Source: Pseudomonas brassicacearum
GTDB lineage: Bacteria > Pseudomonadota > Gammaproteobacteria > Pseudomonadales > Pseudomonadaceae
Reading direction: 5' to 3'
NCBI RefSeq assembly: GCF_003732265.1
Contig: NZ_MOBK01000010.1
Location: forward strand, 124,001 to 188,000
Length of the DNA stretch: 64,000 bases
Of the stretch, positions 1 through 8,767 are shown one piece after another. Both the position numbers and the translations under genes were made by a program. The notes under the pieces were generated by a model. That model ran no database searches and was not told the origin of the DNA. It saw nothing but the letters and a program-made list of their open reading frames with translations. Position 1 is the stretch's first letter; the number at the start of each line of letters is the position of its first letter.

Positions 1-255
1 ACCGTTTCCACCGTTACCGCGCCGGATTACGCCGAGCGTTGCCCGAACGTCAACCGTCTGCTGGAAAACCTGACGTTTACCGCGTCCCAGGAAAGCCAGT
101 TGATGGTGCCGATCATGGAGCGCAAGACACCTCAGGACGTGGCCCGGCAATGGTTGCGTGATAACCCGCAAGATTTGCAGCGCTGGTTGGCGGGGGTGTC
201 CAGTTTTGATGGCAAGGATGGCGTCGCAACCGTACAGGCCAGCCTGAAAAACTGA
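1..255 (+). CDS. ABC transporter substrate-binding protein, choline/betaine type (3' end only)
   Basis: The window opens inside a frame that runs to a TGA at 253-255, giving the last 84 residues of a protein. The segment contains ERCPNVNRLLENL, then an LTFT stretch and a C-terminal AWL/RWLAGV-like motif followed by DGKDG. From family knowledge, this pattern (Cys-Pro-Asn, then a terminal WLAGVxxxDGKxG) fits periplasmic binding proteins of the ChoX/ProX group that deliver choline or glycine betaine to an ABC importer. The N-terminal signal peptide and ligand box lie outside the window, so the ligand cannot be assigned. No promoter follows; a repeat-rich gap separates it from the next gene. Confidence 0.7.
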   Translation, partial: TVSTVTAPDYAERCPNVNRLLENLTFTASQESQLMVPIMERKTPQDVARQWLRDNPQDLQRWLAGVSSFDGKDGVATVQASLKN

Positions 256-279
256 CCCACCGGTAATGACGAGTACACC

Positions 280-436
280 CCTGTGGTGAGGGGGCTTGTC
301 GGATCGCCGCACCGTCCCGTTCGGCGGCGAAGCCGTCGTCAATCCGGCTGACAGGGTGTGCCTGATGCAACTGGGTTGAATGGCTATGGGGTTGCTTCGC
401 AACCCAGCGGGGGCAAGCCCCCTCGCCACAAAGGCC
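280..436. repeat. Repeat-rich intergenic stretch with REP-like inverted repeat
   Basis: The gap between the binding protein and the esterase carries GGTGAGGGGGCTTGTCGG near 292 and, in inverse orientation, GGGGCAAGCCCCCTCGCC near 411-427. Smaller inverted repeats around GGCGGCGAAGCCG and GGTTGCTTCGCAACC lie between them. This is a degenerate member of the second REP family of the window (GGCGAGGGGGCTTGCCCCC type), also seen at 12601-12724. No gene was seen in the gap. Confidence 0.6.
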
Positions 437-471
437 CTCTTCACGACATTCTGACGGACTGACACTGGCTC

Positions 472-1389
472 ATGACTTCCTACCCGCTTTCCGAACAGAT
501 GACGGCCTTCGTCGACAAAACCGTCAGCTTCAACAGCACCGACACCAGCCTCGCCGGTTTGCGCCTGGCCTACAGCGAGATGTGCCGGGCGTTCACCCCG
601 CCGCGTCCTGAAGGGCTCTATGTCGTCGATTTCGATTTGGCCGGTGTGGCTGTCAGGTCTTACCAGCCACACGCGTCGCCATCGTCCGATGCGTGCTCGT
701 GCATTGTGTATCTGCACGGTGGTGGGTGGGTGGTCGGTGATCTGGATTCCCATGACTTCATCTGCGCCGAGCTCGCCTCGACACTCGGTGTGTTGGTGAT
801 TGCCGTCGATTACCGTCTGGCGCCGGAGCATCCGTTTCCAGCGGGGTTCGATGATTGCCTCAAAGTCTGGCGCGCGTTGCGCACCGGCCCGTTCCGGCTT
901 GATCCCCAACGAACGCTGGTGATGGGGGACAGTGCCGGCGGCAATCTGGCGGCGGCATTGTGCCTGGCGCTGCGCGATGCCCACGAGCCACTGCCGGCTG
1001 CGCAAGTCCTGATCTATCCGGGCCTGGGTGGCAATCAGCAATCGCCATCGCGCAGCGAATGCATCGACGCACCGTTACTCAGCAGCAGCGATGTCGATTG
1101 CTATCACGCCTTGTACTTGCGCGGCAGCCGACAGCCGGGCGCCTATGCCATGCCATTGCTCGCCGGGCATTTCGGTGGACTGCCGCCGGCCTTGATTGCC
1201 GTTGCGCAATTCGATCCGCTGCGCGATGACGGCGTGCTCTACGCCGAACAACTGGAAGCCGCTGGTGTGGCCACCACGTTGTACTACGGCGAAGGGCTGG
1301 TTCACGGCTGTTTGCGCGCGCGCGGCGAGGCCGCCGAGGTCGACGCACTCTATGAAACGCTGCTCGGGTTTTTGGCTGACAGACTCTGA
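472..1389 (+). CDS. Alpha/beta hydrolase of the hormone-sensitive-lipase (HSL, family IV) esterase type
   Basis: The 305-residue protein has the HSL oxyanion motif HGGGWVVGD near residues 81-89 and the nucleophile elbow GDSAGG near residues 151-156, the catalytic Ser being in the latter. A DPLRDDG segment and a GLVHG segment near the C terminus supply the expected Asp and His. Family knowledge says such cytosolic enzymes hydrolyse short-chain esters; the natural substrate is unknown. It has no signal peptide. It stands alone between a repeat-rich gap and pip. The start chosen is the first ATG in frame; the ribosome site before it is weak. Confidence 0.85.
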   Translation: MTSYPLSEQMTAFVDKTVSFNSTDTSLAGLRLAYSEMCRAFTPPRPEGLYVVDFDLAGVAVRSYQPHASPSSDACSCIVYLHGGGWVVGDLDSHDFICAELASTLGVLVIAVDYRLAPEHPFPAGFDDCLKVWRALRTGPFRLDPQRTLVMGDSAGGNLAAALCLALRDAHEPLPAAQVLIYPGLGGNQQSPSRSECIDAPLLSSSDVDCYHALYLRGSRQPGAYAMPLLAGHFGGLPPALIAVAQFDPLRDDGVLYAEQLEAAGVATTLYYGEGLVHGCLRARGEAAEVDALYETLLGFLADRL

Positions 1390-1494
1390 CGCAGCAAGGG
1401 GCATGCTCATTGACGTAATTCGGGTTTATGATGCCGGACGGCAGAATAATAGAAGTCCCCCCAGGGATGACCTCGACCCCTTACGGAGCGCGCA

Positions 1495-2466
1495 ATGCAG
1501 ACTTTGTACCCGCAGATCAAACCCCACGCCCGGCACGATCTGGCCGTCGATGACACCCATACGCTCTACGTCGACGAAAGCGGTTCACCGGAAGGTTTGC
1601 CGGTGGTGTTCATCCACGGCGGCCCCGGCGCCGGGTGTGATGCCCAGAGCCGTCGGTATTTCGATCCAAACCTGTATCGCATTGTCACCTTTGACCAGCG
1701 TGGTTGCGGGCGCTCCACCCCCCACGCCAGCCTCGAAAACAACACCACCTGGGATCTGGTCGCCGACCTTGAGCGAATTCGCAAGCATCTGGGCATCGAC
1801 AAATGGGTGCTGTTTGGCGGCTCCTGGGGTTCGACCCTGGCGCTGGCCTACGCGCAAACCCACCCGGAGCGTGTCCACGGTCTGATCCTGCGCGGGATCT
1901 TTCTCTGTCGTGCGCAGGAAATCGAGTGGTTCTACCAGGCGGGCGCCAGTCGTCTGTTCCCCGATTACTGGCAGGACTACATTGCGCCGATCCCGCTGGA
2001 CGAGCGGGGCGACTTGCTCAGCGCTTTCCACAAGCGCCTGATCGGCAACGACCAGATTGCCCAGATGCATGCGGCCAAGGCCTGGTCCACGTGGGAAGGC
2101 CGGACCGCGACGTTGCGTCCGAACCCGCTGGTGGTCGATCGCTTCTCGGAACCTCAGCGCGCGTTGTCGATTGCACGCATCGAATGTCACTACTTCACCA
2201 ACAATGCCTTCCTTGAACCCAACCAGCTCATCCGTGACATGGGCAAGATTGCCCATTTGCCCGGTGTGATCATCCACGGTCGCTACGATGTGATTTGCCC
2301 GTTGGATAACGCCTGGGAATTGCACCAGAACTGGCCGAACAGTGAATTACAGATCATCCGTGACGCCGGCCATGCCGCCGCCGAGCCGGGCATCACCGAT
2401 GCGTTGGTACGGGCCGCCGGTCAGATGGCGCGCCGCTTGCTCGACTTGCCGCCCGAAGAAGCATGA
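1495..2466 (+). CDS. pip: Proline iminopeptidase
   Basis: This 323-residue alpha/beta hydrolase releases N-terminal proline from peptides in the cytoplasm. It shows the family-typical HGGPGAG oxyanion loop near residues 41-47, the DQRGCGRS segment near 68-75, and the nucleophile motif GGSWGS near residues 108-113. An Asp in HGRYDVICP and a His in RDAGHAA complete the triad. The length fits the S33 family. A CCTTACGGAGCGCGCAATG context supplies a ribosome site (ACGGAG) before the ATG. Its stop overlaps the start of dtd in an ATGA, so the two genes are translationally coupled. Confidence 0.95.
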   Translation: MQTLYPQIKPHARHDLAVDDTHTLYVDESGSPEGLPVVFIHGGPGAGCDAQSRRYFDPNLYRIVTFDQRGCGRSTPHASLENNTTWDLVADLERIRKHLGIDKWVLFGGSWGSTLALAYAQTHPERVHGLILRGIFLCRAQEIEWFYQAGASRLFPDYWQDYIAPIPLDERGDLLSAFHKRLIGNDQIAQMHAAKAWSTWEGRTATLRPNPLVVDRFSEPQRALSIARIECHYFTNNAFLEPNQLIRDMGKIAHLPGVIIHGRYDVICPLDNAWELHQNWPNSELQIIRDAGHAAAEPGITDALVRAAGQMARRLLDLPPEEA

Positions 2467-2900
2467 AGGGCCTGCTGCAACGCGTGCGGTGTGCGCGAGT
2501 CGAGGTTGCGGGGGAAGTGGTGGGGGCGATCGACCAGGGGTTGCTGGTACTGGTCGCCGTCGAGCCCGAGGATACTCGGGCCAGTGCCGACAAACTTCTG
2601 AATAAGCTGCTTAACTATCGGGTATTCAGCGACGCCGAGGGCAAGATGAATCTGTCCCTGGCGGATGTCGGTGGAGGGTTGCTGCTGGTCTCACAGTTCA
2701 CCCTGGCTGCTGACACAAAAAGCGGGCTGCGTCCGAGTTTTTCGACCGCGGCCCCTCCCGCGTTGGGTGAGGAGCTTTTCGACTATCTATTAGGCAAAGC
2801 GAAACAGGTGCATGGCACTGTGGCATCAGGTAGATTCGGCGCGGATATGCAGGTGCACCTGGTCAACGATGGCCCGGTAACCTTCCTGTTACAGACCTGA
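2463..2900 (+). CDS. dtd: D-aminoacyl-tRNA deacylase
   Basis: The 145-residue protein hydrolyses D-aminoacyl-tRNAs such as D-Tyr-tRNA, keeping D-amino acids out of protein. It shows the two DTD signatures: SQFTLAAD near residues 77-84, and a C-terminal segment with GRFGADMQVHLVNDGPVTF, which matches the NxGPVT cross-subunit motif. The length is standard for the family. It starts within the pip stop codon (ATGA overlap) and is presumably cotranscribed with it. The same pip-dtd-opgGH order is known in P. aeruginosa. Confidence 0.96.
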   Translation: MKGLLQRVRCARVEVAGEVVGAIDQGLLVLVAVEPEDTRASADKLLNKLLNYRVFSDAEGKMNLSLADVGGGLLLVSQFTLAADTKSGLRPSFSTAAPPALGEELFDYLLGKAKQVHGTVASGRFGADMQVHLVNDGPVTFLLQT

Positions 2901-3221
2901 AAGCGCTTGAAACAACTTTTTAAGGGCTTTTCGACTGTAAACAGGCGTTTTTCGCGAGAAATACTTTGTTGCGCCTGATGCGTTGTAACGCGGCCTACTA
3001 GATAATCGCGCGCTACGGGGATCGGCGTTCGTTGGTCCATTTTGACTTAGGTAGAGACTTGTCCTGGACCGTTTGGGGAATCATTTAGCCCCATCGGAGT
3101 CGGAACAATGCTCGCCAACTTGGCAAGAGTGGTTTGCAAGGTCGGTTTTTTCATGCCGTTGACCGTGCAAACCCTTCAACTGGCCGTTGGTTTTTTGATC
3201 TGTTTTCGGCGAGGGTTGCTC

Positions 3222-5036
3222 GTGATTGTTAGTCCCTGTAATGCACCAAAATTGACTGCCAAACGGTTCCGAAGCGCTCTGGTAGCGGGCTCTGCACTGC
3301 TCTGCCTATTCAGCGCCGGCCAGCTTTGGGCATTCAATCTGGAGGATGTGTCGGTCAAGGCAAAAGAGCTGGCCGCACAAAAATACGAAGCTCCGCGCAG
3401 TAACCTGCCGAACGAGTTCCGCGAGATGAAATTCGCGGATTATCAGAAAATTCGTTTCCTGACCGAAAAAGCCGAATGGGCCGATCAGAAGACCCCATTC
3501 AAGCTGTCGTTCTATCACCAGGGTATGCATTTCGATACACCGGTGAAAATCAACGAAATCACGGCTAACTCCGTCGAAGAAATCAAATACGACCCAAGTC
3601 GTTTCGATTTCGGCGACGTGAAGTTCGATCCCAAGGCCACCGAACAACTGGGTTATGCCGGTTTCCGGGTGCTGTACCCGATCAACAAGGCTGACAAGCA
3701 AGACGAAATCATGACCATGCTCGGCGCCAGCTACTTCCGCGTCGTCGGCAAGGGGCACGTCTATGGTTTGTCTGCGCGTGGCATGGCGATTGATACCGCA
3801 TTGCCGTCCGGCGAAGAATTCCCGCGTTTCACCGAGTTCTGGATTCAGCAGCCAAAGCCGGGTGACAAACACCTGGTGATTTTCGCCTTGCTGGATTCGC
3901 CACGTGCGACCGGTGCCTATCGCCTGACCCTGCGTCCGGGCAGCGACACCATTGTCGACGTCAAGGCGCAGATGTTCCTGCGTGACAAGGTCGGCAAGCT
4001 GGGTGTCGCCCCATTGACCAGCATGTACCTGTTCGGCGCCAACCAGCCCTCGAAAGTGCTGAACTACCGTCGTGAACTGCACGATTCCAGCGGCCTGGCG
4101 ATCCATGCCGGCAACGGCGAGTGGATCTGGCGTCCGTTGAACAACCCGAAACATCTGTCGGTGAGCAATTTCTCGGTCGAGAACCCGCGTGGTTTTGGTC
4201 TGCTGCAACGTGGCCGTGATTTCAGCCACTACGAAGACCTCGACGATCGCTACGACAAGCGCCCAAGTGCCTGGATCGAGCCGAAGGGTGACTGGGGCAA
4301 AGGTACCGTGGATCTGGTCGAGATTCCGACCGCCGACGAAACCAACGATAATATCGTGGCTTTCTGGAACCCGGAAAAACTGCCGGAGCCAGGCCAGCCG
4401 CTCGATGTTGCCTATCGCATGCACTGGACCATGGACGAATCCGCGATTCACGCGCCTGACAGTGCCTGGGTCAAGCAGACCCTGCGTTCCACCGGTGACG
4501 TTAAACAGTCCAACCTGATCCGTCAGCCGGACGGCAGCGTTGCTTATCTGGTGGACTTCGAAGGCCCGTCCCTGGCGGCATTGCCACCGGATGCGGACGT
4601 TCGCAGCCAGGTCAGCGTGGGCGACAACGCCGAACTGGTCGAGAACAGCGTGCGTTACAACCCTGAGACCAAGGGCTGGCGCCTGACGCTGCGCATGAAG
4701 ATCAAGGACGCGGGCAAAGCCACCGAAATGCGTGCGGCCCTGGTGCAGAACATCGTGCCGGCAGACCTGGCCAAGACCTCGATTCCAGCCTCGAATTCGT
4801 CTGTCGCCAAAGCGGACAAGGTTGCCGCCAAGCAACAGGAAAAGGCCGACAAGGAAGCCAAGCAAGCAGAAGCCAAGCAGGCCGATGCCAAACCGGTTGC
4901 AGATGCCAAGGACAAGGCTAATAAAGACGCCAAGCAGCCAGTAGCTGCCGACGCGGCCCCAGCCACACCGGAATCGGCATCGACTGAAGAAGTCCTGACC
5001 GAGACCTGGAGCTATCAGTTGTCTGCCGATGAGTAA
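3222..5036 (+). CDS. opgG: Periplasmic glucan biosynthesis protein G
   Basis: OpgG (MdoG) is a periplasmic protein needed for building branched osmoregulated periplasmic glucans. I place the start at GTG 3222, not at the ATG at 3108. The 3222 start gives a short basic N terminus (VIVSPCNAPKLTAKRFRSAL), a hydrophobic core and an Ala-x-Ala-like cleavage region (GQLWAF), and a GAGGGT ribosome site sits 6 bases upstream. The 604-residue product has the family core through about residue 520. It then carries a Lys/Ala-rich low-complexity insert (about residues 526-590) before the conserved-looking last strand TETWSYQLSADE. It overlaps opgH by 8 bases. Confidence 0.93.
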   Translation: MIVSPCNAPKLTAKRFRSALVAGSALLCLFSAGQLWAFNLEDVSVKAKELAAQKYEAPRSNLPNEFREMKFADYQKIRFLTEKAEWADQKTPFKLSFYHQGMHFDTPVKINEITANSVEEIKYDPSRFDFGDVKFDPKATEQLGYAGFRVLYPINKADKQDEIMTMLGASYFRVVGKGHVYGLSARGMAIDTALPSGEEFPRFTEFWIQQPKPGDKHLVIFALLDSPRATGAYRLTLRPGSDTIVDVKAQMFLRDKVGKLGVAPLTSMYLFGANQPSKVLNYRRELHDSSGLAIHAGNGEWIWRPLNNPKHLSVSNFSVENPRGFGLLQRGRDFSHYEDLDDRYDKRPSAWIEPKGDWGKGTVDLVEIPTADETNDNIVAFWNPEKLPEPGQPLDVAYRMHWTMDESAIHAPDSAWVKQTLRSTGDVKQSNLIRQPDGSVAYLVDFEGPSLAALPPDADVRSQVSVGDNAELVENSVRYNPETKGWRLTLRMKIKDAGKATEMRAALVQNIVPADLAKTSIPASNSSVAKADKVAAKQQEKADKEAKQAEAKQADAKPVADAKDKANKDAKQPVAADAAPATPESASTEEVLTETWSYQLSADE

Positions 5037-7599
5037 TTCTCAAGTACAGCCAGAGACGCTTGCCGAGTATCTGGCGCATCTACCGATGACCGACGAGCAG
5101 CGCGCGGAACTCGCGGGCTGCCAGTCCTTCAGCGAATTGCACCAGCGTCTGTCGTCGCAGGCGTTCGACGCTCCGGCCGAGGCTGCCCAAGCCTCGGTAG
5201 GCCGTCGCTTGACCCTGAACACTGCGCAAGAACTGGAAGACGCGGAAATGCTGGCAGCCGACGCCAGCGGTCGGGTTTTCCTCAAGGCCACACCGCCGAT
5301 CCGTCGGACCAAAGTCGTGCCGGAGCCGTGGCGCACCAACATTCTGGTGCGTGGCTGGCGTCGTCTGACCGGTCGCACCAATCCGCCGGCGCCGCCGAAA
5401 GATGAACGTGTGTTGCCGGCAGCTCGCTGGCGCACTGTCGGTTCGATCCGTCGCTACATTCTGCTGGTATTGATGCTCGGGCAGACCATCGTCGCCGGCT
5501 GGTACATGAAAGGCATCATGCCGTACCAGGGCTGGTCGTTCGTCGACCTCAACGAAGTGCTGCATCAACCGCTGCTGCAAACCGCCACGCAAGTGCTGCC
5601 ATACGCATTGCAAACCAGCATCCTGATTCTGTTCGGGATTCTGTTCTGCTGGGTGTCGGCCGGTTTCTGGACTGCGCTGATGGGCTTCCTCGAGTTGCTC
5701 ACCGGGCACGATAAATACCGCATCTCCGGTAAAAGCGCCGGTAACGAGCCGATTCCGAAGGATGCGCGCACCGCACTGGTGATGCCGATCTGCAACGAAG
5801 ACGTGCCGCGTGTATTTGCCGGTCTGCGGGCGACGTTTGAATCGGTAGCGGCCACGGGTGACCTGGATCGCTTCGACTTCTTCGTCCTCAGCGACAGTAA
5901 CGACGCCGACATTTGCGTGGCCGAGCAGCAAGCCTGGCTGGACGTCTGCCGCGAAGCCGGTGGCTTCGGCAAGATCTTCTACCGCCGCCGTCGCCGTCGC
6001 GTGAAACGTAAAAGCGGCAACCTCGACGACTTCTGCCGTCGTTGGGGCGGTGACTACAAGTACATGGTCGTGCTCGACGCGGACTCCGTGATGAGCGGCG
6101 AATGCCTGACCAGCCTGGTGCGCTTGATGGAAGCCACGCCGGACGCAGGGATCATCCAGACCGCGCCGCGTGCGTCGGGCATGGACACCCTGTATGCACG
6201 CATGCAACAGTTTGCGACGCGTGTGTACGGTCCGTTGTTTACCGCCGGTCTGCACTTCTGGCAGTTGGGTGAATCCCACTACTGGGGCCACAACGCGATC
6301 ATCCGCATGAAGCCGTTCATCGAGCACTGCGCCCTGGCGCCGTTGCCGGGCAAAGGTGCTTTCGCCGGTGCGATTCTGTCCCACGACTTCGTTGAAGCCG
6401 CGCTGATGCGCCGTGCCGGCTGGGGCGTGTGGATTGCCTACGATTTGCCGGGCAGTTACGAAGAACTGCCGCCGAACCTGCTGGACGAACTCAAGCGTGA
6501 CCGTCGCTGGTGCCACGGTAACCTGATGAACTTCCGCCTGTTCCTGGTCAAGGGTATGCACCCGGTTCACCGGGCGGTGTTCCTGACCGGCGTGATGTCT
6601 TACCTGTCGGCGCCGTTGTGGTTCTTCTTTCTTGTACTGTCGACGGCGCTGCTGGCGGTCAATACGCTGATGGAGCCGCAGTACTTCATGGAGCCGCGAC
6701 AGCTGTATCCGCTGTGGCCGCAATGGCATCCCGACAAGGCTGTCGCGCTGTTCTCCACGACAGTGGTGTTGTTGTTCCTGCCGAAGCTGTTGAGCATCAT
6801 CCTGATTTGGGCTAAAGGCGCGACAGAGTTCGGCGGCAAGTTCAAGGTGACGATGTCGATGCTGCTGGAGATGCTGTTCTCCATGCTGCTGGCGCCGGTG
6901 CGGATGATTTTCCACACCCGTTTCGTACTCGCCGCGTTCCTTGGCTGGGCCGCGACCTGGAACTCGCCGCAACGTGACGACGACTCCACGCCATGGAGCG
7001 AAGCGGTCAAGCGTCACGGGCCTCAAACCTTGCTGGGCTTCTTCTGGGCCTTGCTGGTGATCTGGCTGAACCCGAGCTTCCTGTGGTGGCTGGTGCCGAT
7101 TGTCGGTTCGTTGATGCTGTCGATCCCGGTGTCCGTGATTTCCAGCCGTGTCGGTCTGGGCTTGAAGTCCCGTGACGAAAGCCTGTTCCTGATCCCTGAG
7201 GAATACAATCCGCCGCAGGCGCTGCTGGCCACAGATCAGTACACCCACGAAAACCGTTATCACGCACTGAACGACGGCTTCGTCCGGTCGGTGGTCGATC
7301 CGCAGCAGAACGCCCTGGCGTGCTCGCTGGCGACCTCGCGTCACGGTCAGGCCGAGCCAATCGAATGGCTGCGGGTAGAGCGGGTTCGGCACGCCTTGAA
7401 AGTCGGGCCTGAAGGCCTGAACAACAATGAGCGTGTGCAATTGCTGAGTGACCCGGTGGCTTTGGGTCGTCTGCATGAGCAGATCTGGAGTGAAGGCCAC
7501 CCCGAATGGCTGCAAGCCTGGCGTCAATCGGTGCAAGCCGATCCCCACGCGCCGTTGCTGCCGCTCAAGCCGCTGAGCGCACAGCCTCAGTTGGCGTAA
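5029..7599 (+). CDS. opgH: Glucans biosynthesis glucosyltransferase H
   Basis: OpgH (MdoH) is the inner-membrane GT2 enzyme that polymerises UDP-glucose into the linear glucan backbone and exports it. The 856-residue protein has a long cytosolic N terminus, membrane segments near residues 140-160 and 190-225, and a GT-A domain with the metal-binding VLDADS motif near residues 347-352. The RDRRWCHGN motif, equivalent to QxxRW, lies near residues 488-496, and a multi-helix membrane region follows from about residue 515 to 710. The start overlaps the opgG stop in a coupled arrangement, and a strong terminator follows. It could also act as a nutrient-dependent size regulator as in E. coli, but nothing here tests that. 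Confidence 0.96.
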   Translation: MSNSQVQPETLAEYLAHLPMTDEQRAELAGCQSFSELHQRLSSQAFDAPAEAAQASVGRRLTLNTAQELEDAEMLAADASGRVFLKATPPIRRTKVVPEPWRTNILVRGWRRLTGRTNPPAPPKDERVLPAARWRTVGSIRRYILLVLMLGQTIVAGWYMKGIMPYQGWSFVDLNEVLHQPLLQTATQVLPYALQTSILILFGILFCWVSAGFWTALMGFLELLTGHDKYRISGKSAGNEPIPKDARTALVMPICNEDVPRVFAGLRATFESVAATGDLDRFDFFVLSDSNDADICVAEQQAWLDVCREAGGFGKIFYRRRRRRVKRKSGNLDDFCRRWGGDYKYMVVLDADSVMSGECLTSLVRLMEATPDAGIIQTAPRASGMDTLYARMQQFATRVYGPLFTAGLHFWQLGESHYWGHNAIIRMKPFIEHCALAPLPGKGAFAGAILSHDFVEAALMRRAGWGVWIAYDLPGSYEELPPNLLDELKRDRRWCHGNLMNFRLFLVKGMHPVHRAVFLTGVMSYLSAPLWFFFLVLSTALLAVNTLMEPQYFMEPRQLYPLWPQWHPDKAVALFSTTVVLLFLPKLLSIILIWAKGATEFGGKFKVTMSMLLEMLFSMLLAPVRMIFHTRFVLAAFLGWAATWNSPQRDDDSTPWSEAVKRHGPQTLLGFFWALLVIWLNPSFLWWLVPIVGSLMLSIPVSVISSRVGLGLKSRDESLFLIPEEYNPPQALLATDQYTHENRYHALNDGFVRSVVDPQQNALACSLATSRHGQAEPIEWLRVERVRHALKVGPEGLNNNERVQLLSDPVALGRLHEQIWSEGHPEWLQAWRQSVQADPHAPLLPLKPLSAQPQLA

Positions 7600-7600
7600 T

Positions 7601-7630
7601 AAAAAACCCCGCGAAAGCGGGGTTTTTTTT
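7601..7630 (+). terminator. Rho-independent terminator after opgH
   Basis: AACCCCGC-GAAA-GCGGGGTT forms a perfect GC-rich hairpin with a GAAA loop. It is followed by a run of eight T and preceded by A residues, so it may work in both directions. It ends the opgGH transcript. Confidence 0.93.
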
Positions 7631-7800
7631 GCGCAGTATCAGGCAACAAATCCTGCTTAAACCCTTGTGCAAACGGGCGAGTAGTTTAGGATCCGTCCCC
7701 GAATTGGTGCGCCCGGATAATTTTTTGTCCGTATGGGTGAGTTTCCCGAGGGAAACCGCCGTTTTTGCGCGCCTCACACCGCAATGGTTTTGGGGACATG

Positions 7801-8601
7801 ATGATGAAGAAGTATCTGTCGATGCTGCTGGTCGGCGTCACGGCATTGGTTGCAGTCAGCGCGGCGCAGGCCGGTGCCATCGATGACGCGGTCAAGCGCG
7901 GCACGCTGAAAGTCGGCATGGACCCGACCTACATGCCGTTCGAGATGACCAACAAGCGCGGCGAGATCATCGGTTTCGAAGTCGACATCCTCAAAGCCAT
8001 GTCCAAAGCCATGGGCGTCAAGCTGGAGCTGGTGTCCACCGGCTACGACGGCATCATCCCGGCCCTGATGACCGACAAGTTCGACATGATCGGCAGCGGC
8101 ATGACCCTGACCCAGGAACGCAACCTGCGCCTGAACTTCAGTGAACCGTTCATCGTCGTCGGCCAGACCCTGCTGATCCGCAAGGAGCTGGAAGGCACCA
8201 TCAAGTCCTATAAAGACCTGAACACCGACGAGTACCGCATCACCTCCAAGCTCGGCACCACTGGCGAAATGGTCGCCAGGAAGCTGATCTCCAAAGCCAA
8301 GTACCACGGTTACGACAACGAGCAGGAAGCGGTGCTGGACGTGGTCAATGGCAAGGCTGACGCCTTCATCTACGACGCACCGTACAACGTGGTGGCTGTA
8401 AACAAGGTCGGCGCCGGCAAACTGGTGTTCCTCGACAAGCCGTTCACCTACGAGCCATTGGCCTTCGGTCTGAAGAAGGGTGACTACGACAGCATCAACT
8501 TCATCAACAACTTCCTGCACCAGATCCACGAAGACGGCACCTACGATCGCATTCATGACAAGTGGTTCAAAGACACTGCTTGGCAGAAAGACATGGAATA
8601 A
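7801..8601 (+). CDS. Polar amino-acid ABC transporter, periplasmic binding protein
   Basis: The protein starts at one of three consecutive ATGs (7798, 7801, 7804); a GGGG at 7792-7795 serves as ribosome site, and 7801 is used here. A clear signal peptide (MKKYLSMLLVG...SAAQA) precedes a family 3 solute-binding fold. That fold shows KVGMDPTYMPFE, GFEVDILKAM and GSGMTLTQER, which are typical of the polar amino-acid group. It begins a three-gene importer with the permease and ATPase downstream. From memory, this is the equivalent of PA5076 of P. aeruginosa. The exact amino acid carried is unknown. Confidence 0.9.
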   Translation: MMKKYLSMLLVGVTALVAVSAAQAGAIDDAVKRGTLKVGMDPTYMPFEMTNKRGEIIGFEVDILKAMSKAMGVKLELVSTGYDGIIPALMTDKFDMIGSGMTLTQERNLRLNFSEPFIVVGQTLLIRKELEGTIKSYKDLNTDEYRITSKLGTTGEMVARKLISKAKYHGYDNEQEAVLDVVNGKADAFIYDAPYNVVAVNKVGAGKLVFLDKPFTYEPLAFGLKKGDYDSINFINNFLHQIHEDGTYDRIHDKWFKDTAWQKDME

Positions 8602-8630
8602 GGGCTCGGTCAAATAGACCGCGTCGCGCC

Positions 8631-8726
8631 ATTCGCGAGCAAGCCCGCTCCCACACTAGATCTAGGTCGAACACACAACCTGTATTCACTGAAGATCAAA
8701 TGTGGGAGCGGGCTTGCTCGCGAAGG
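8631..8726. repeat. REP pair (inverted) between ABC genes
   Basis: TTCGCGAGCAAGCCCGCTCC at 8632 and its inverse GGGAGCGGGCTTGCTCGCGA ending near 8723 form a REP doublet. It lies inside the three-gene transporter operon between the binding protein and the permease. Such a position can lower expression of the distal genes by protecting the upstream mRNA. Confidence 0.9.
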
Positions 8727-8767
8727 CGGCCTCACTGGCGACAAAAAATTCGGAACCCTCAGCCTCA

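Noticed and set aside
3108..3221. Upstream ATG extension of opgG
   Set aside because: The 38 added residues would put a second hydrophobic stretch ahead of a normal signal peptide, and a better ribosome site (GAGGGT) directly precedes GTG 3222.
8702..8767. Upstream extension of the ABC permease
   Set aside because: The extra residues (MGAGLLAKAA...) are translated REP sequence. The same pseudo-peptide appears wherever a REP is read in this frame.
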